Shown piece after piece: positions 33,398-42,022 of a stretch of DNA of 64,000 bases. Numbering within the stretch: the stretch's first letter is position 1; each line of letters opens with the position of its first letter. The translations under genes were made by a program, and so were the position numbers. This stretch comes from Acidobacteria bacterium UBA2990 (GTDB taxonomy: Bacteria; Acidobacteriota; Vicinamibacteria; Vicinamibacterales; UBA8438). The notes beneath the pieces were generated by a model that was not told the origin of the DNA, made no database searches, and was given only the letters and a program-made list of their open reading frames with translations. The stretch covers positions 543,096 to 607,095 of the forward strand of contig DEAE01000024.1 in assembly GCA_002347025.1 (NCBI GenBank), read 5' to 3'.

Positions 33398-34573
33398 ATG
33401 CGGAATATTGGGTTAGTGTTCGTCGCTGTTGCCTTGGGGAGCGTGCTTGCTGGTCCGGCGTTGCTGCAGGAGCCCCCGGCGCCAACGCGGCTCAGGGACC
33501 TCGCGCCTGTTGTCCCAGTTGCCTACGAGATGGTGCCCGGCTGGCCGAAACCGTTTGCCGAGAGTGGCTTCGCCTTCGGCGGTAATTCCGGGGTTGCGAT
33601 CGATTCCCCGGATCGGATCATCGTGGCTCAGCGAGGTGAAACGCGGCTGCCAGACCCGTTACCGTCCGGGTTTGAGGGTTGGGCGGGCTCGATTGGTATC
33701 AACACGCTGCGGGAGACTGAGATGAGGGTGTTCCAGAACGTTATCTATGCGGTGAACCCTCAGGGCGAGGTGATTGAGGTTTGGGACCAGTGGGACCACT
33801 TATTCCAAGGGGCTGACGGACCCGGGCCGCATCGTGTCCGGATTAGCCCCTATGACCCGGAGCGGCGTGTGTGGGTCGTCGACGAGTCACAGCATCAGTT
33901 TTTCGTGTTTTCGAACGACGGCAGCGAGTTGTTGCACACATTCGGCGAGAAAGGCGTTCAGGGTAGCGACGAGACCCACCTGGCTGGTCCTCAGGATGTG
34001 GCGTTCACGCCAGACGGTCGGGTTTTGGTTGCCGACGGCTTTATCAATGGCCGGGTGATGATTCTGGATGCCGACCTGAACTACATCACCGAGTTCGGTG
34101 GCGAGGCCGGATCCGGGCGGGGCAGGTTCGATGTGGTGCACTCGATTGCTGTGGGTCCGAATGGGCGGATCTTTGTGGCTGACCGGAACAACCGGCGTGT
34201 TCAGGTGTTCAACGAGAGCACCCGCTCGACCTGGTATCACCCGAACATTTCACCGATCGGCACTTGGGTGGGCTTCGATCTCCCGCTTGACATCATCGTG
34301 AACGAGTACGAAGTGTGGGTCACCGATGTCGGTCCGGATGGTGCGAGCATCATGAAGTTCGATCTCAACGGCAACCCGCAAGCGATCCAGCAGCTGCCAC
34401 GGGAAGGGTCGAGCCGATATACCGAGATGCACTCGTTCGCGGTGGACAGCAACGGGGTTCTCTACGGTGCCGACAACCAGCAGGGCCGCATCCAGAAGAT
34501 GGTGCCGAAATCTGATGCTGATCCGACTTTGCTGATCGGACAGCCGTACGTTGTCGCCCCAGCGGACCGCTGA
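33398..34573 (+). CDS. Exported NHL-repeat beta-propeller protein
   Basis: A 391-residue protein with a signal peptide (MRNIGLVFVAVALGSVLAGPALL). Propeller blades of the NHL type follow: GPHRVRISPYDPERRVWVVDESQHQFFVFSNDG, GPQDVAFTPDGRVLVADG, VHSIAVGPNGRIFVADRNNRRVQVF and MHSFAVDSNGVLYGADNQQGRIQKM. It resembles the lyase part of peptidyl-alpha-hydroxyglycine amidating enzymes and many secreted acidobacterial propellers; catalysis cannot be claimed. The ATG at 33398 has GGGAGAG just upstream. G+C is visibly higher (about 60-68% in lines counted) than flanking genes, suggesting a different history. Confidence 0.82.
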   Translation: MRNIGLVFVAVALGSVLAGPALLQEPPAPTRLRDLAPVVPVAYEMVPGWPKPFAESGFAFGGNSGVAIDSPDRIIVAQRGETRLPDPLPSGFEGWAGSIGINTLRETEMRVFQNVIYAVNPQGEVIEVWDQWDHLFQGADGPGPHRVRISPYDPERRVWVVDESQHQFFVFSNDGSELLHTFGEKGVQGSDETHLAGPQDVAFTPDGRVLVADGFINGRVMILDADLNYITEFGGEAGSGRGRFDVVHSIAVGPNGRIFVADRNNRRVQVFNESTRSTWYHPNISPIGTWVGFDLPLDIIVNEYEVWVTDVGPDGASIMKFDLNGNPQAIQQLPREGSSRYTEMHSFAVDSNGVLYGADNQQGRIQKMVPKSDADPTLLIGQPYVVAPADR

Positions 34574-34875
34574 GTTGTAACAGAGTAAGAAGGAGCCTTG
34601 TTCAAGAGCAGGTTCTCTTCTGCTCGGCCTGCTGGGGCACAATCGTTTGCCGGCGTCAGTGGTGCAAGTCCTTGGGGCGCAAGTTCTGAGTCAGCTGATT
34701 CTGGATCGTCTTGTTCTGATGGTCGGTGTTTCCTCAAAGGCCGTCTTTCGTCAGAGTCTCCAGGGTAGTACCCGCCTCTTTCAGAGGCTGGTGCTGCTGC
34801 GTGTGGATGCGGTCTACCCATTTCTCGTAATAGGGAAGTGTCTCTTTAAAGCCTCACCCGGCGTATACTTCCCGG
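34574..34875. other. Non-coding gap of 302 bp
   Basis: Frames cross this stretch on both strands, but none has a recognisable product or a sensible start. It must hold the promoter of the PQQ dehydrogenase gene; no clear boxes were found. Confidence 0.4.
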
Positions 34876-36939
34876 ATGCAGAAGATTACTGGTATTGCAT
34901 TGGTATTTGCGGTTGTTGGTCTGACGATGGCTTCGTTAGCGGCGGCTCAGGGTGGAGCCGTGGAAGGGCAGTGGCCAACCTATGGAGGCGATCTTGGTCA
35001 CACCCGCTATGCGCCACTGGACCAGATTACAGCAGAAAATTTTGCAGAGCTTGAGATAGCCTGGCGGTTCAAGACTGATAATTTAGGTCCGATACCGGAG
35101 TATCGGTTTCAATCGACCCCCCTGGTCATCGATGGCATGTTGTACTCCACGGGCGGATCTCGACGCGCCGTTGTAGCGCTCGATGCTGAGAACGGGGAAC
35201 TGAAGTGGGTATACAGTTTGGATGAGGGTGCTCGCGGTGCAGCTTCCCCTCGTCAACTATCTGGACGAGGGTTGGCGTACTGGCCAGGAGATGATGAAGG
35301 CACAGGGGCTCGCATCGTCTATGTCACGCCAGGATACCGGTTAATGGCACTGGATGTGGCCACAGGTCGTCCGGTACCTACATTTGGAACAGAAGGCCTC
35401 GTTGATCTGAAGACTGATAACGATCAGCAAATTGATCCGACGACCGGAGAAGTTGGGCTGCACGCTACGCCAATTGTGGCGGGCGATGTGATTATCGTCG
35501 GTGCGGCTCACAGGACCGGAGGAAATCCACGCAGCAGGAGTAACGTCAAGGGCTATGTTCGAGGCTACGATGCTCGAACGGGTGAGCGCTTGTGGATCTT
35601 CCACACAATTCCCAGACCAGGTCAATTCGGGCGTGACACTTGGCTGAGCGACTCGGCGGTATATACCGGGAACACCGGTGTTTGGGGACAGATTTCGGTC
35701 GATGTGGAGTTGGGGCTAGTTTACTTGCCGATAGAGGCTGCGACCGGAGACTACTTTGGTGCCAATAGACCCGGTGACAATTTGTTTGCTGAGAGTTTGG
35801 TGGCTGTCGATCTCCACACTGGAGAACGACGATGGCATTATCAGCTTGTGCATCATGGCATTTGGGATCATGACATCCCCTGTGCCCCGATTCTTCTAGA
35901 CATCACTATCGATGGCGAAGTGGTGAAAGCGGTTGCCCAGCCAACTAAACAGGTTTTCTTGTATGTTTTCAATCGAGAGACCGGGGAGCCAATCTGGCCC
36001 ATCGAGGAACAGCCAGTGCCTGCTGGTGACGTACCGGGGGAGTGGTACGCACCGACTCAACCGATTCCTACCCGTCCCCCCGCATATGATCGTCAAGGGG
36101 TTACCCTTGATGACCTGATCGATTTCACGCCAGAACTGCGGGCGGAGGCTGAGGAGCGTGCGTCTTACTATCGCCTTGGACCTATATTTACACCCCCAAC
36201 AGTGAGTCGACTCGAAGGCCCACTTGGCACTTTGACGGCTCCGGCCCAGGGGGGAGGGACGAACTGGCCTGGTGGGTCATATGATCCCGAGACCCAAATT
36301 CTCTATGTGTCGTCCAACAGTTCTCTAGGGGCGCTGGGTTTGATGCCTCCTTATCCGGGGCAGTCAGACATGGATTACATTCAGGGGAATGCCGTTACAG
36401 GACCGCGAACTAGTGGCGGCTCTGGTTCGTCAGCGGGTGGTGGCCGGAGCAGTTTTTCCGTACCCCCGAGGCCCAGGTTATCTCCCGAGATTCGACGCCG
36501 TGCTCAGTTGACCGTGCAGGGGCTTCCCCTGCTTAAGCCACCCTACGGTGTCATTAGCGCTATCGATATGGCTCGTGGTGAGATTGCTTGGCAGATTCCC
36601 CATGGAGAGACGCCGGACCATATCCGGAACCATCCTGCGCTTGACGGGCTTGATATCCCGCGCACCGGCCAGCCCGGGAGCGTCGGAACCCTCGTGACCC
36701 GCGCGCTTTTGATTGCTGGAGAGGCTCAGGCTCATACAAATGCTAGTGGGGACCGTGGGGCTATGCTTCGGGCTTATGACAAGTCCACTGGTGATGAGGT
36801 TGGGGCGGTCTGGCTGCCGGCACCACAGTCGGGTTCACCCATGACCTACATGCTCAATGATGTGCAGTATCTAGTGGTTGCTGTTAGCGGCGGTGGATAT
36901 TCGGGAGAGTTGATAGCATTCAGGGTGCCAGAGGCGTGA
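34876..36939 (+). CDS. Secreted PQQ-dependent dehydrogenase, glucose dehydrogenase-like, with Gly/Ser insert
   Basis: A 687-residue quinoprotein with a signal peptide ending near LAAAQG (residue 25). EGQWPTYGGDLGHTRYAPLDQ, blade motifs (DAENGELKWVYS, DARTGERLWIFH, DLHTGERRWHYQ, NRETGEPIWPIEEQ) and the active-site block HHGIWDHDIP near 330 place it with 3883-5856 and 19229-21271. Unlike those two it carries a Gly/Ser-rich loop (SGGSGSSAGGGRSS) and a Pro/Arg-rich stretch around residues 510-545, between two late blades. A single transcription unit; its end is 8 bp from the end of the convergent Nudix gene. Substrate unknown. Confidence 0.92.
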   Translation: MQKITGIALVFAVVGLTMASLAAAQGGAVEGQWPTYGGDLGHTRYAPLDQITAENFAELEIAWRFKTDNLGPIPEYRFQSTPLVIDGMLYSTGGSRRAVVALDAENGELKWVYSLDEGARGAASPRQLSGRGLAYWPGDDEGTGARIVYVTPGYRLMALDVATGRPVPTFGTEGLVDLKTDNDQQIDPTTGEVGLHATPIVAGDVIIVGAAHRTGGNPRSRSNVKGYVRGYDARTGERLWIFHTIPRPGQFGRDTWLSDSAVYTGNTGVWGQISVDVELGLVYLPIEAATGDYFGANRPGDNLFAESLVAVDLHTGERRWHYQLVHHGIWDHDIPCAPILLDITIDGEVVKAVAQPTKQVFLYVFNRETGEPIWPIEEQPVPAGDVPGEWYAPTQPIPTRPPAYDRQGVTLDDLIDFTPELRAEAEERASYYRLGPIFTPPTVSRLEGPLGTLTAPAQGGGTNWPGGSYDPETQILYVSSNSSLGALGLMPPYPGQSDMDYIQGNAVTGPRTSGGSGSSAGGGRSSFSVPPRPRLSPEIRRRAQLTVQGLPLLKPPYGVISAIDMARGEIAWQIPHGETPDHIRNHPALDGLDIPRTGQPGSVGTLVTRALLIAGEAQAHTNASGDRGAMLRAYDKSTGDEVGAVWLPAPQSGSPMTYMLNDVQYLVVAVSGGGYSGELIAFRVPEA

Positions 36940-36947
36940 CTCTGAAT

Positions 36948-37688
36948 CTAGAATTTTCGTTCGTACTCCCATCCGCTTTTTAGCATCCAGATGCGGTGAC
37001 GAGGGCCTTTGCAATTGACAACTCCGTTTTGGTAGCCGCAGTCTTCTGCATAGAGGGCCACCCGACCGCCGTTGACCGGATGTAGGCGACCGAGAAGTTG
37101 CTCTCGGGGCCAGGTGTCGATGGAAGCCAATGCTGCAGAGACCGAGGACTTGTCGGCTAGGCGGGTGCTGAGTGCGAAAGTGGGATTTGCGAACTGGATC
37201 ACTCCCTCGCGATGTGCGAGGAGGGCCGCTTCTGGCCGCCACCACCGGTGCTCGTGAATCTCGACTCCGTCTACCCGAATTCCGTCTAGGGTCATCGCAG
37301 CGGCGAAAAACCAGGTCGAGAATCGGATTGGGCTCGACTCTGGTGTCGTCCATTTGCAGATTGGGTGCAATGTGCCAGGATCCAGTTTGATACCAGCTTC
37401 TTCGTGTGCTTCGCGGGCGGCTGTATGTCTAGCGGTGGTCACCTCGTTTGTAGGTGCATCGAGCTGTACATCCTCTGGGTCGACTCTTCCCCCTGGAAAC
37501 ACCCAATAGCCACCCATGAACCGTAGGTCTGGGTTTCGCCGCAAATACAGGATCTCTGGACCGCTGCTGGTGTCCCGCAAGAGGATCACTGAAGCTGCCG
37601 GTTTTGGTTTAGTGTAGTTAGGCACGACAACAAGTGTATCTAGTTGGAGCGATTTCGGTAGGGACTGACTCCAGACCCGCTTGGTCAA
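36948..37688 (-). CDS. Nudix hydrolase
   Basis: A 246-residue protein. The Nudix core begins PAASVILLRDTSSGPEILYLRRNPDLRFMGG with WVFPGGRVDPED near 68-79, and the metal-binding half of the box is ARHTAAREAHEEAGIKL near 96. An insert of about 10 residues between the two halves is typical of the NUDT8/NUDT19-like group that hydrolyses CoA derivatives or other nucleotide-linked compounds. The start is uncertain: the frame opens with TTG at 37688, with no good ribosome site, and a GTG at 37622 would also suit. Divergent from the TauE/SafE gene. Confidence 0.85.
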   Translation of the reverse strand: MTKRVWSQSLPKSLQLDTLVVVPNYTKPKPAASVILLRDTSSGPEILYLRRNPDLRFMGGYWVFPGGRVDPEDVQLDAPTNEVTTARHTAAREAHEEAGIKLDPGTLHPICKWTTPESSPIRFSTWFFAAAMTLDGIRVDGVEIHEHRWWRPEAALLAHREGVIQFANPTFALSTRLADKSSVSAALASIDTWPREQLLGRLHPVNGGRVALYAEDCGYQNGVVNCKGPRHRIWMLKSGWEYERKF

Positions 37689-37729
37689 CCGTGCTACTCT
37701 GAATACCCGTTGTGTCCTTTCTGCTGACC

Positions 37730-38449
37730 ATGTCTCCGTCCGATATTGTTATTGTCGTCTTGTGTAGCGTCGTTGGTTTCACGCTTCAAGGTGCTGTTGG
37801 GTTTGGGATGGGGATCCTTAGTTCGCCCATTTTCGTCTTGATCGATCCGAGACTTGTCCCGGGGCCAGTGCTTGCGTCGACCATGGTGTTCACACTAGCG
37901 CAGACGGTTCGGGAACGTCGAGCCATCGATTTTAGTGGCTTACGATGGGCTGTCGCCGGAAGATTTATCGGAACGTTTCCGGCTGCTGCTCTCCTCGTTT
38001 TTTTGCCAACCGATCAACTGGGTCTGCTGTTTGGGGTTATTGTACTTTTCGCTGTCGGTCTCAGTGTATCCGGGCTAGATATTGTGCCGCGGCCACCTTC
38101 GCTGTTCGTGGCTGGACTGTTTTCGGGAATCATGGGTACGGTCGCCGCGGTCGGTGGGCCGCCGCTTGCGCTGCTCTATCAGCGTTCTTCTGGGGCGACG
38201 GTCCGTGGAACTTTGTCAAGTTTGTTCTTAGTTGGCACGGTAGTGTCGCTGTTTTCTTTAGTACCTGTAGGGCGTTATGGTTACGATGAGCTGTTGCTCA
38301 CTGGCCTTTTGTTACCAGGAGCTGTGTTTGGATTCCTAGTCTCTCGGCGATTTGTGTCACAGTTGGATAGAGGTTATACACGTCAGGCTGTCTTAGCCGT
38401 TGCAACGTTTGCTGGACTGGTTGTTATCTTTAGATACTTTTCGGCTTAG
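37730..38449 (+). CDS. TauE/SafE family membrane permease
   Basis: A 239-residue protein with seven or eight hydrophobic segments and the internal repeat of the family: VVGFTLQGAVGFGMGILSSPIFVLIDPRLVPGP near the start and GIMGTVAAVGGPPLALLYQ near 135. Members export or import sulfite, sulfoacetate or other organosulfur anions; the substrate here is unknown. A GTG at 37712 would add six residues. Only 23 bp separate the divergent starts of this gene and the Nudix gene if those longest starts are used, so they would share a control region. Confidence 0.88.
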   Translation: MSPSDIVIVVLCSVVGFTLQGAVGFGMGILSSPIFVLIDPRLVPGPVLASTMVFTLAQTVRERRAIDFSGLRWAVAGRFIGTFPAAALLVFLPTDQLGLLFGVIVLFAVGLSVSGLDIVPRPPSLFVAGLFSGIMGTVAAVGGPPLALLYQRSSGATVRGTLSSLFLVGTVVSLFSLVPVGRYGYDELLLTGLLLPGAVFGFLVSRRFVSQLDRGYTRQAVLAVATFAGLVVIFRYFSA

Positions 38450-38527
38450 ATTAAATGGGTAATGAATTTACAATAGACCTCCGATATTGATGGTTGGTGT
38501 CTAAATCTGAATCTAGGAATAGCTGAG

Positions 38528-39289
38528 GTGCAGACAGTTTTGTTAACGGCTGGTCGGAATATGGTCACTCGCGGTATTTGGGCTTTGTTGGGTTCTGCAA
38601 TTCTGTGCGGCAGCGTTTCGGCCCAGAGCCTCCGAGGGAGCGCTTCTTCCCTTGATCGGCAGGTTCTCGAGGCCAGGCGGCATGATTACAGCTATCTGTC
38701 TGATCCTGGTGAAGTGCGACGGTTTGTGAACGCAGGGCTGCTGGTGCCCGTGAATGGAAACCAGAACTACAGTCTAAAGGAAGTGTCGTTTCCATTCGCT
38801 CGTCCTGCTGTGCTGCTGTTTATTGAGCGCCTTGCTGCACAGTATCGACAAGCGTGTGGCCAGAGGTTGGTCGTGACCAGTCTCACCAGACCCCAGTCCC
38901 ATCAACCGAGGAATGCGTCTACCCGCTCGGTGCATCCGACTGGTATGGCTCTCGATCTTCGTCGCCCTAGATCAACATGTCGAAGTTGGTTGGAACGGAC
39001 GCTTCTCTCGCTTGAGCGACAGGCTGTTCTAGAGGCAACAGCTGAACGGAGGCCTCCTCACTACCATGTGGTTATCTTTCCAAAGCCCTATATGGCCTAT
39101 GTGGATCGCCTTGAAAAGGGAACGCTAGTGACTGCCACGGCCCGAGTGCATGTTGTTCGCCGTGGTGAATCGCTTTGGCGAATTGCTAGGAGACATGGCT
39201 TGTCTGCTGGTTCGCTCCGTCAGTTGAATGGGCTCACTTCGTCTCGTATCCATCCCGGTCAGACTCTTCGGTTGCCCGCGCTGGATTGA
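38528..39289 (+). CDS. DUF5715 peptidase-like protein with C-terminal LysM domain
   Basis: A 253-residue exported protein. After a signal segment (LLGSAILCGSVSAQS), residues 60-190 form a DUF5715 domain with RLVVTSLTRPQSHQ, then SVHPTGMALD near 138-147, which fits the SxHxxGxAxD zinc motif of VanX/M15-type peptidases, and HYHVV near 177 for the third metal ligand. Residues 205-253 are a LysM domain (HVVRRGESLWRIARRHGLS, LRQLNGLTSSRIHPGQTLRLP) that binds peptidoglycan. A murein peptidase role in the periplasm follows from the motifs, but activity is not shown for the family. Confidence 0.85.
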   Translation: MQTVLLTAGRNMVTRGIWALLGSAILCGSVSAQSLRGSASSLDRQVLEARRHDYSYLSDPGEVRRFVNAGLLVPVNGNQNYSLKEVSFPFARPAVLLFIERLAAQYRQACGQRLVVTSLTRPQSHQPRNASTRSVHPTGMALDLRRPRSTCRSWLERTLLSLERQAVLEATAERRPPHYHVVIFPKPYMAYVDRLEKGTLVTATARVHVVRRGESLWRIARRHGLSAGSLRQLNGLTSSRIHPGQTLRLPALD

Positions 39290-39436
39290 AACATCGCTTT
39301 ATCCCTTCTTTTCGGCAAGAGCTCACTTCATGAGGTAGTTCCTGGAATCTCTGGCTGTGGCTAGAGCCGCCAGTTTACAATACCGGTATCGTTGGCGAGT
39401 AGGCGCATTATGGCGCCAGGTTTTCTGGAGTGACGA

Positions 39437-40276
39437 ATGAGAGTACCGGTCAGTGTTTTAATCCAAGCCTTGGGAGTGGTTGTTGCGGTTGGGTCGGTGG
39501 GTGCGCAGGAGCTTCCGCGGTTGTCAGATGGGCGACCAGACATGAATGGCATCTGGCAAGTAATCAACGAAGCGAACTACGACCTTGAGCCCCACATGGC
39601 ACGTCATTCCATCCAACTACGAGAAGGTCCTCTGGGTCCACTCCCGGCTATCCCCACGCTACGTCTGGGTGCGGTCGGTGCGGTGCCAGGTAGTTTGGGC
39701 GTCATTGTTGGTGGAGGAAAGATTCCCTATACTCCTGACGCTCGAGCATTGAAAGAGGAGAATGCGGCAAATTGGATCGACCGTGACCCTGAGGTTAAGT
39801 GCTATATGCCAGGCGTACCACGGGCTACCTATATGCCGATGCCTTTTCAGATTGTCCAAAGTGAACGGGACGTGTTTATCGCCTATCAGTTTGCCGGTGC
39901 AGTGCGTGATATCTATATGGACAATCCTGGACCTTCACAAGTGGATTCATGGATGGGCTGGTCGGTGGGACATTGGGAGGAGGATACTCTCGTAGTTGAT
40001 GTAAGTGGTCTCAGTGATCAGACTTGGTTCGATAGAGCAGGTAGCCACCACAGTTATCAACTCCACGTGGTGGAACGTTATACGATGGTTAGCCCGAACC
40101 ACATAGCTTATGAGGCTACAATTGAGGATCCCCTGGTTCTCACTGAGCCTTTTACCATCAAGATGCCGTTGTATCGTCGGCTTGAGGAAAACGCAAGACT
40201 GATGGATTTTCGGTGTGTTGAGTTTGTGGAGGAGTTGCTGTTTGGAGAGTGGCGCAGGAATCCACTGCCTCGATAG
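39437..40276 (+). CDS. Secreted 'GRPDLSG' family protein, divergent copy
   Basis: A 279-residue exported protein of unknown function: a signal peptide (VSVLIQALGVVVAVGSVGAQ), then LSDGRPDMNGIWQVINEAN. Its C-terminal half has WSVGHWEEDTLVVDVSGL and VVERYTMVSPNHIAYEATIEDP, in the order seen in the paralogs at 40300, 43157 and 48437, though the final FEYACHE motif is altered to DFRCVEF. PGVPRATYMPMPFQIVQ replaces the GP-P-YNNN block. GGAG lies 7 bases before the ATG. It is 23 bp upstream of the next paralog, so the pair is probably co-transcribed. Confidence 0.8.
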   Translation: MRVPVSVLIQALGVVVAVGSVGAQELPRLSDGRPDMNGIWQVINEANYDLEPHMARHSIQLREGPLGPLPAIPTLRLGAVGAVPGSLGVIVGGGKIPYTPDARALKEENAANWIDRDPEVKCYMPGVPRATYMPMPFQIVQSERDVFIAYQFAGAVRDIYMDNPGPSQVDSWMGWSVGHWEEDTLVVDVSGLSDQTWFDRAGSHHSYQLHVVERYTMVSPNHIAYEATIEDPLVLTEPFTIKMPLYRRLEENARLMDFRCVEFVEELLFGEWRRNPLPR

Positions 40277-40299
40277 GCTAAGGAAGGAGACTAAAGACA

Positions 40300-41391
40300 A
40301 TGGATAACAATTCTGCGAGACGACTCGGCTTGGCGGTGCTTGGGCTGGTGTTGACTGCGTCAGCAACTCCGCAAACTCAAAGTATTCCTCGCACTTCGAG
40401 TGGGCGACCCGATCTGTCAGGGACCTATGATGTTTCAACTCTAACACCGCTGCAGCGGCCCATTGAACTCGGAGACAAGATGTCGCTGACCGATGAGGAG
40501 GCTGCTGAAGTCGCCGAACAAGAGCGCCGACGGATGGCAAATCGGAATGCGCCTAGTAATCCGAATCGTGGTGCCCCTCCTCGGGGTGGGGATGGTTCTC
40601 AGGGTGCTGCCGGCAATGTCGGTGGCTACAACTCGTTCTGGATTGATCGCGGAACAGGTGCTTATCAGATCGATGGTGAGTGGCGGACGTCGATTCTTAT
40701 CGATCCTCAAAATGGCCGGTACCCCACGACGACAGAAGCGCGGCAGGAAGCCGTGAGAGCTGGGCTTGGGCGGCGGCCACAGAACGACGGTACGGCGTAC
40801 TGGTTAGAGGCGGGACTTGATAATTCTGGTCCTTACGACAACATGGAGCAGAGGCCTTATGCGGAGCGCTGTATTCTCAGTTTCGGATCGACCTCTGGTC
40901 CCCCGATGCTACCGGCACTTTACAACAACCATAAGCGAATCGTGCAAGGTGAGGATACTGTTCTAATTCTTATCGAGATGGTGCACGACGCGCGCATTGT
41001 TCGGATGAATGCCGAGCATGACCCTCCAGAGATCAAGAAGTGGCTTGGTGATTCAATAGGATGGTGGGAAGGTGATACTTTGGTTGTTGAGACCACTAAT
41101 TTTGTGGATCAGCCTGCATTCCGACAAGGTAGCGGAAATATGATGGTTACTGAACGTTTCCGAATGCAGGATGCCGAAACTTTAATCTACAGTTTCACAG
41201 TTGAAGATCCAACAGTCTGGACGGCTCCGTTCACTGGTGAGTATGCATGGCCTCGCAGTGATAACAAGGTATTCGAGTATGCCTGCCACGAGGCGAATTA
41301 CGCGCTGGAGGGAATCATGAAAGGCGCCCGGTTGCTAGAAGCGGATTTCCGTGGGGAAGAGCCAGAGGGGATCGTGAATCCGACCCGCTAA
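40300..41391 (+). CDS. Secreted 'GRPDLSG' family protein
   Basis: A 363-residue exported protein: a signal peptide to about residue 26, then SGRPDLSGTYDVSTLTPLQRP, LTDEEAAEVAEQERRR, a polar Pro/Gly-rich loop (NPNRGAPPRGGDGSQG), YNSFWIDRGTG, SILIDPQNGRYP, RCILSFGSTSGPPMLPALYNN, DSIGWWEGDTLVVETTNF, and EYACHEANYALEGIMKGAR at the end. These blocks recur in four genes of this window. No known domain or catalytic motif is recognised; the conserved Cys pair (one in the RCIL/RCIM block, one in YACHE) could form a disulfide. The DUF6152 gene follows 49 bp later. Confidence 0.83.
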   Translation: MDNNSARRLGLAVLGLVLTASATPQTQSIPRTSSGRPDLSGTYDVSTLTPLQRPIELGDKMSLTDEEAAEVAEQERRRMANRNAPSNPNRGAPPRGGDGSQGAAGNVGGYNSFWIDRGTGAYQIDGEWRTSILIDPQNGRYPTTTEARQEAVRAGLGRRPQNDGTAYWLEAGLDNSGPYDNMEQRPYAERCILSFGSTSGPPMLPALYNNHKRIVQGEDTVLILIEMVHDARIVRMNAEHDPPEIKKWLGDSIGWWEGDTLVVETTNFVDQPAFRQGSGNMMVTERFRMQDAETLIYSFTVEDPTVWTAPFTGEYAWPRSDNKVFEYACHEANYALEGIMKGARLLEADFRGEEPEGIVNPTR

Positions 41392-41440
41392 TTTACGGAA
41401 CCTTAGGGACAGACTACTGTTAACTGTTAGGAGAAGTGTG

Positions 41441-41896
41441 ATGCGCAATGAAACTAACGTACTGTCTAGGCTTGGACTGCTAGCCGGCTGTCTATCGGCT
41501 GTACTCGTGTCCGTAGGAGGGGAGGTAGTAGCTCATCATGCCTTCGGCGCTGAATTCGACCCCAATCGGCCTGTTGTGCTACGTGGACCTATAGTGAGAG
41601 TGGAATGGGTGAACCCTCACACTTGGATCCATGTGGAGGTTACTGGAGACGATGGAAGCAAGCAGGTCTGGATGGTTGAAGGTGGTACACCAAATACACT
41701 GCTACGACGTGGATTGACTAGAGACTCCATTCCTGTCGGTGCCCAGATTGTAGTTGATGGCTACCAGAGCAAGGACCGTAGTGCTCGAGCCAATGGGCGT
41801 GATGTGACCTTTGAGGATGGACGGAAATTCTTTATGGGATCCTCCGGTACTGGGGCCCCGCTTGATGGTAGAGATCCAACCGAGCGCGGTAGATAA
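41441..41896 (+). CDS. DUF6152 family secreted protein
   Basis: A 151-residue exported protein: a signal peptide (LLAGCLSAVLVSVGGEVVAHH), then AHHAFGAEFDPNRPVVLRG, VRVEWVNPHTWIHVEVTG, WMVEGGTPNTLLRRGLT, and VVDGYQSKDRSARANGRDVTF. This is the DUF6152 pattern, a small OB-like beta domain often encoded beside the 'GRPDLSG' proteins in acidobacterial and proteobacterial genomes. Function unknown. The ATG at 41441 has AGGAG 7 bases upstream and is preferred over the GTG directly before it. A strong terminator follows. Confidence 0.85.
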   Translation: MRNETNVLSRLGLLAGCLSAVLVSVGGEVVAHHAFGAEFDPNRPVVLRGPIVRVEWVNPHTWIHVEVTGDDGSKQVWMVEGGTPNTLLRRGLTRDSIPVGAQIVVDGYQSKDRSARANGRDVTFEDGRKFFMGSSGTGAPLDGRDPTERGR

Positions 41897-41951
41897 AGGA
41901 AGGAAGACTTTCGTTCTGCCGAACTGTTGTGGATCTCGTGATTTTGTTTTA

Positions 41952-41976
41952 CGCCCGGGGAATCCCCGGGCGTTTT
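41952..41976 (+). terminator. Strong rho-independent terminator
   Basis: CGCCCGGGG and CCCCGGGCG form a perfect 9-bp GC stem with an AAT loop, followed by TTTT. It closes the operon of the 'GRPDLSG' pair and DUF6152. An upstream TTTT-A means it could also work in reverse. Confidence 0.85.
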
Positions 41977-42022
41977 CATTCTGGGTGATGAGAACGGCTG
42001 TTCTAAACTGTTCTAGCCTGTC

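Noticed and set aside
34462..34821. Minus-strand open frame across the gap before the PQQ gene
   Set aside because: Low-complexity composition, overlaps the NHL gene on the other strand, no ribosome site and no family resemblance.
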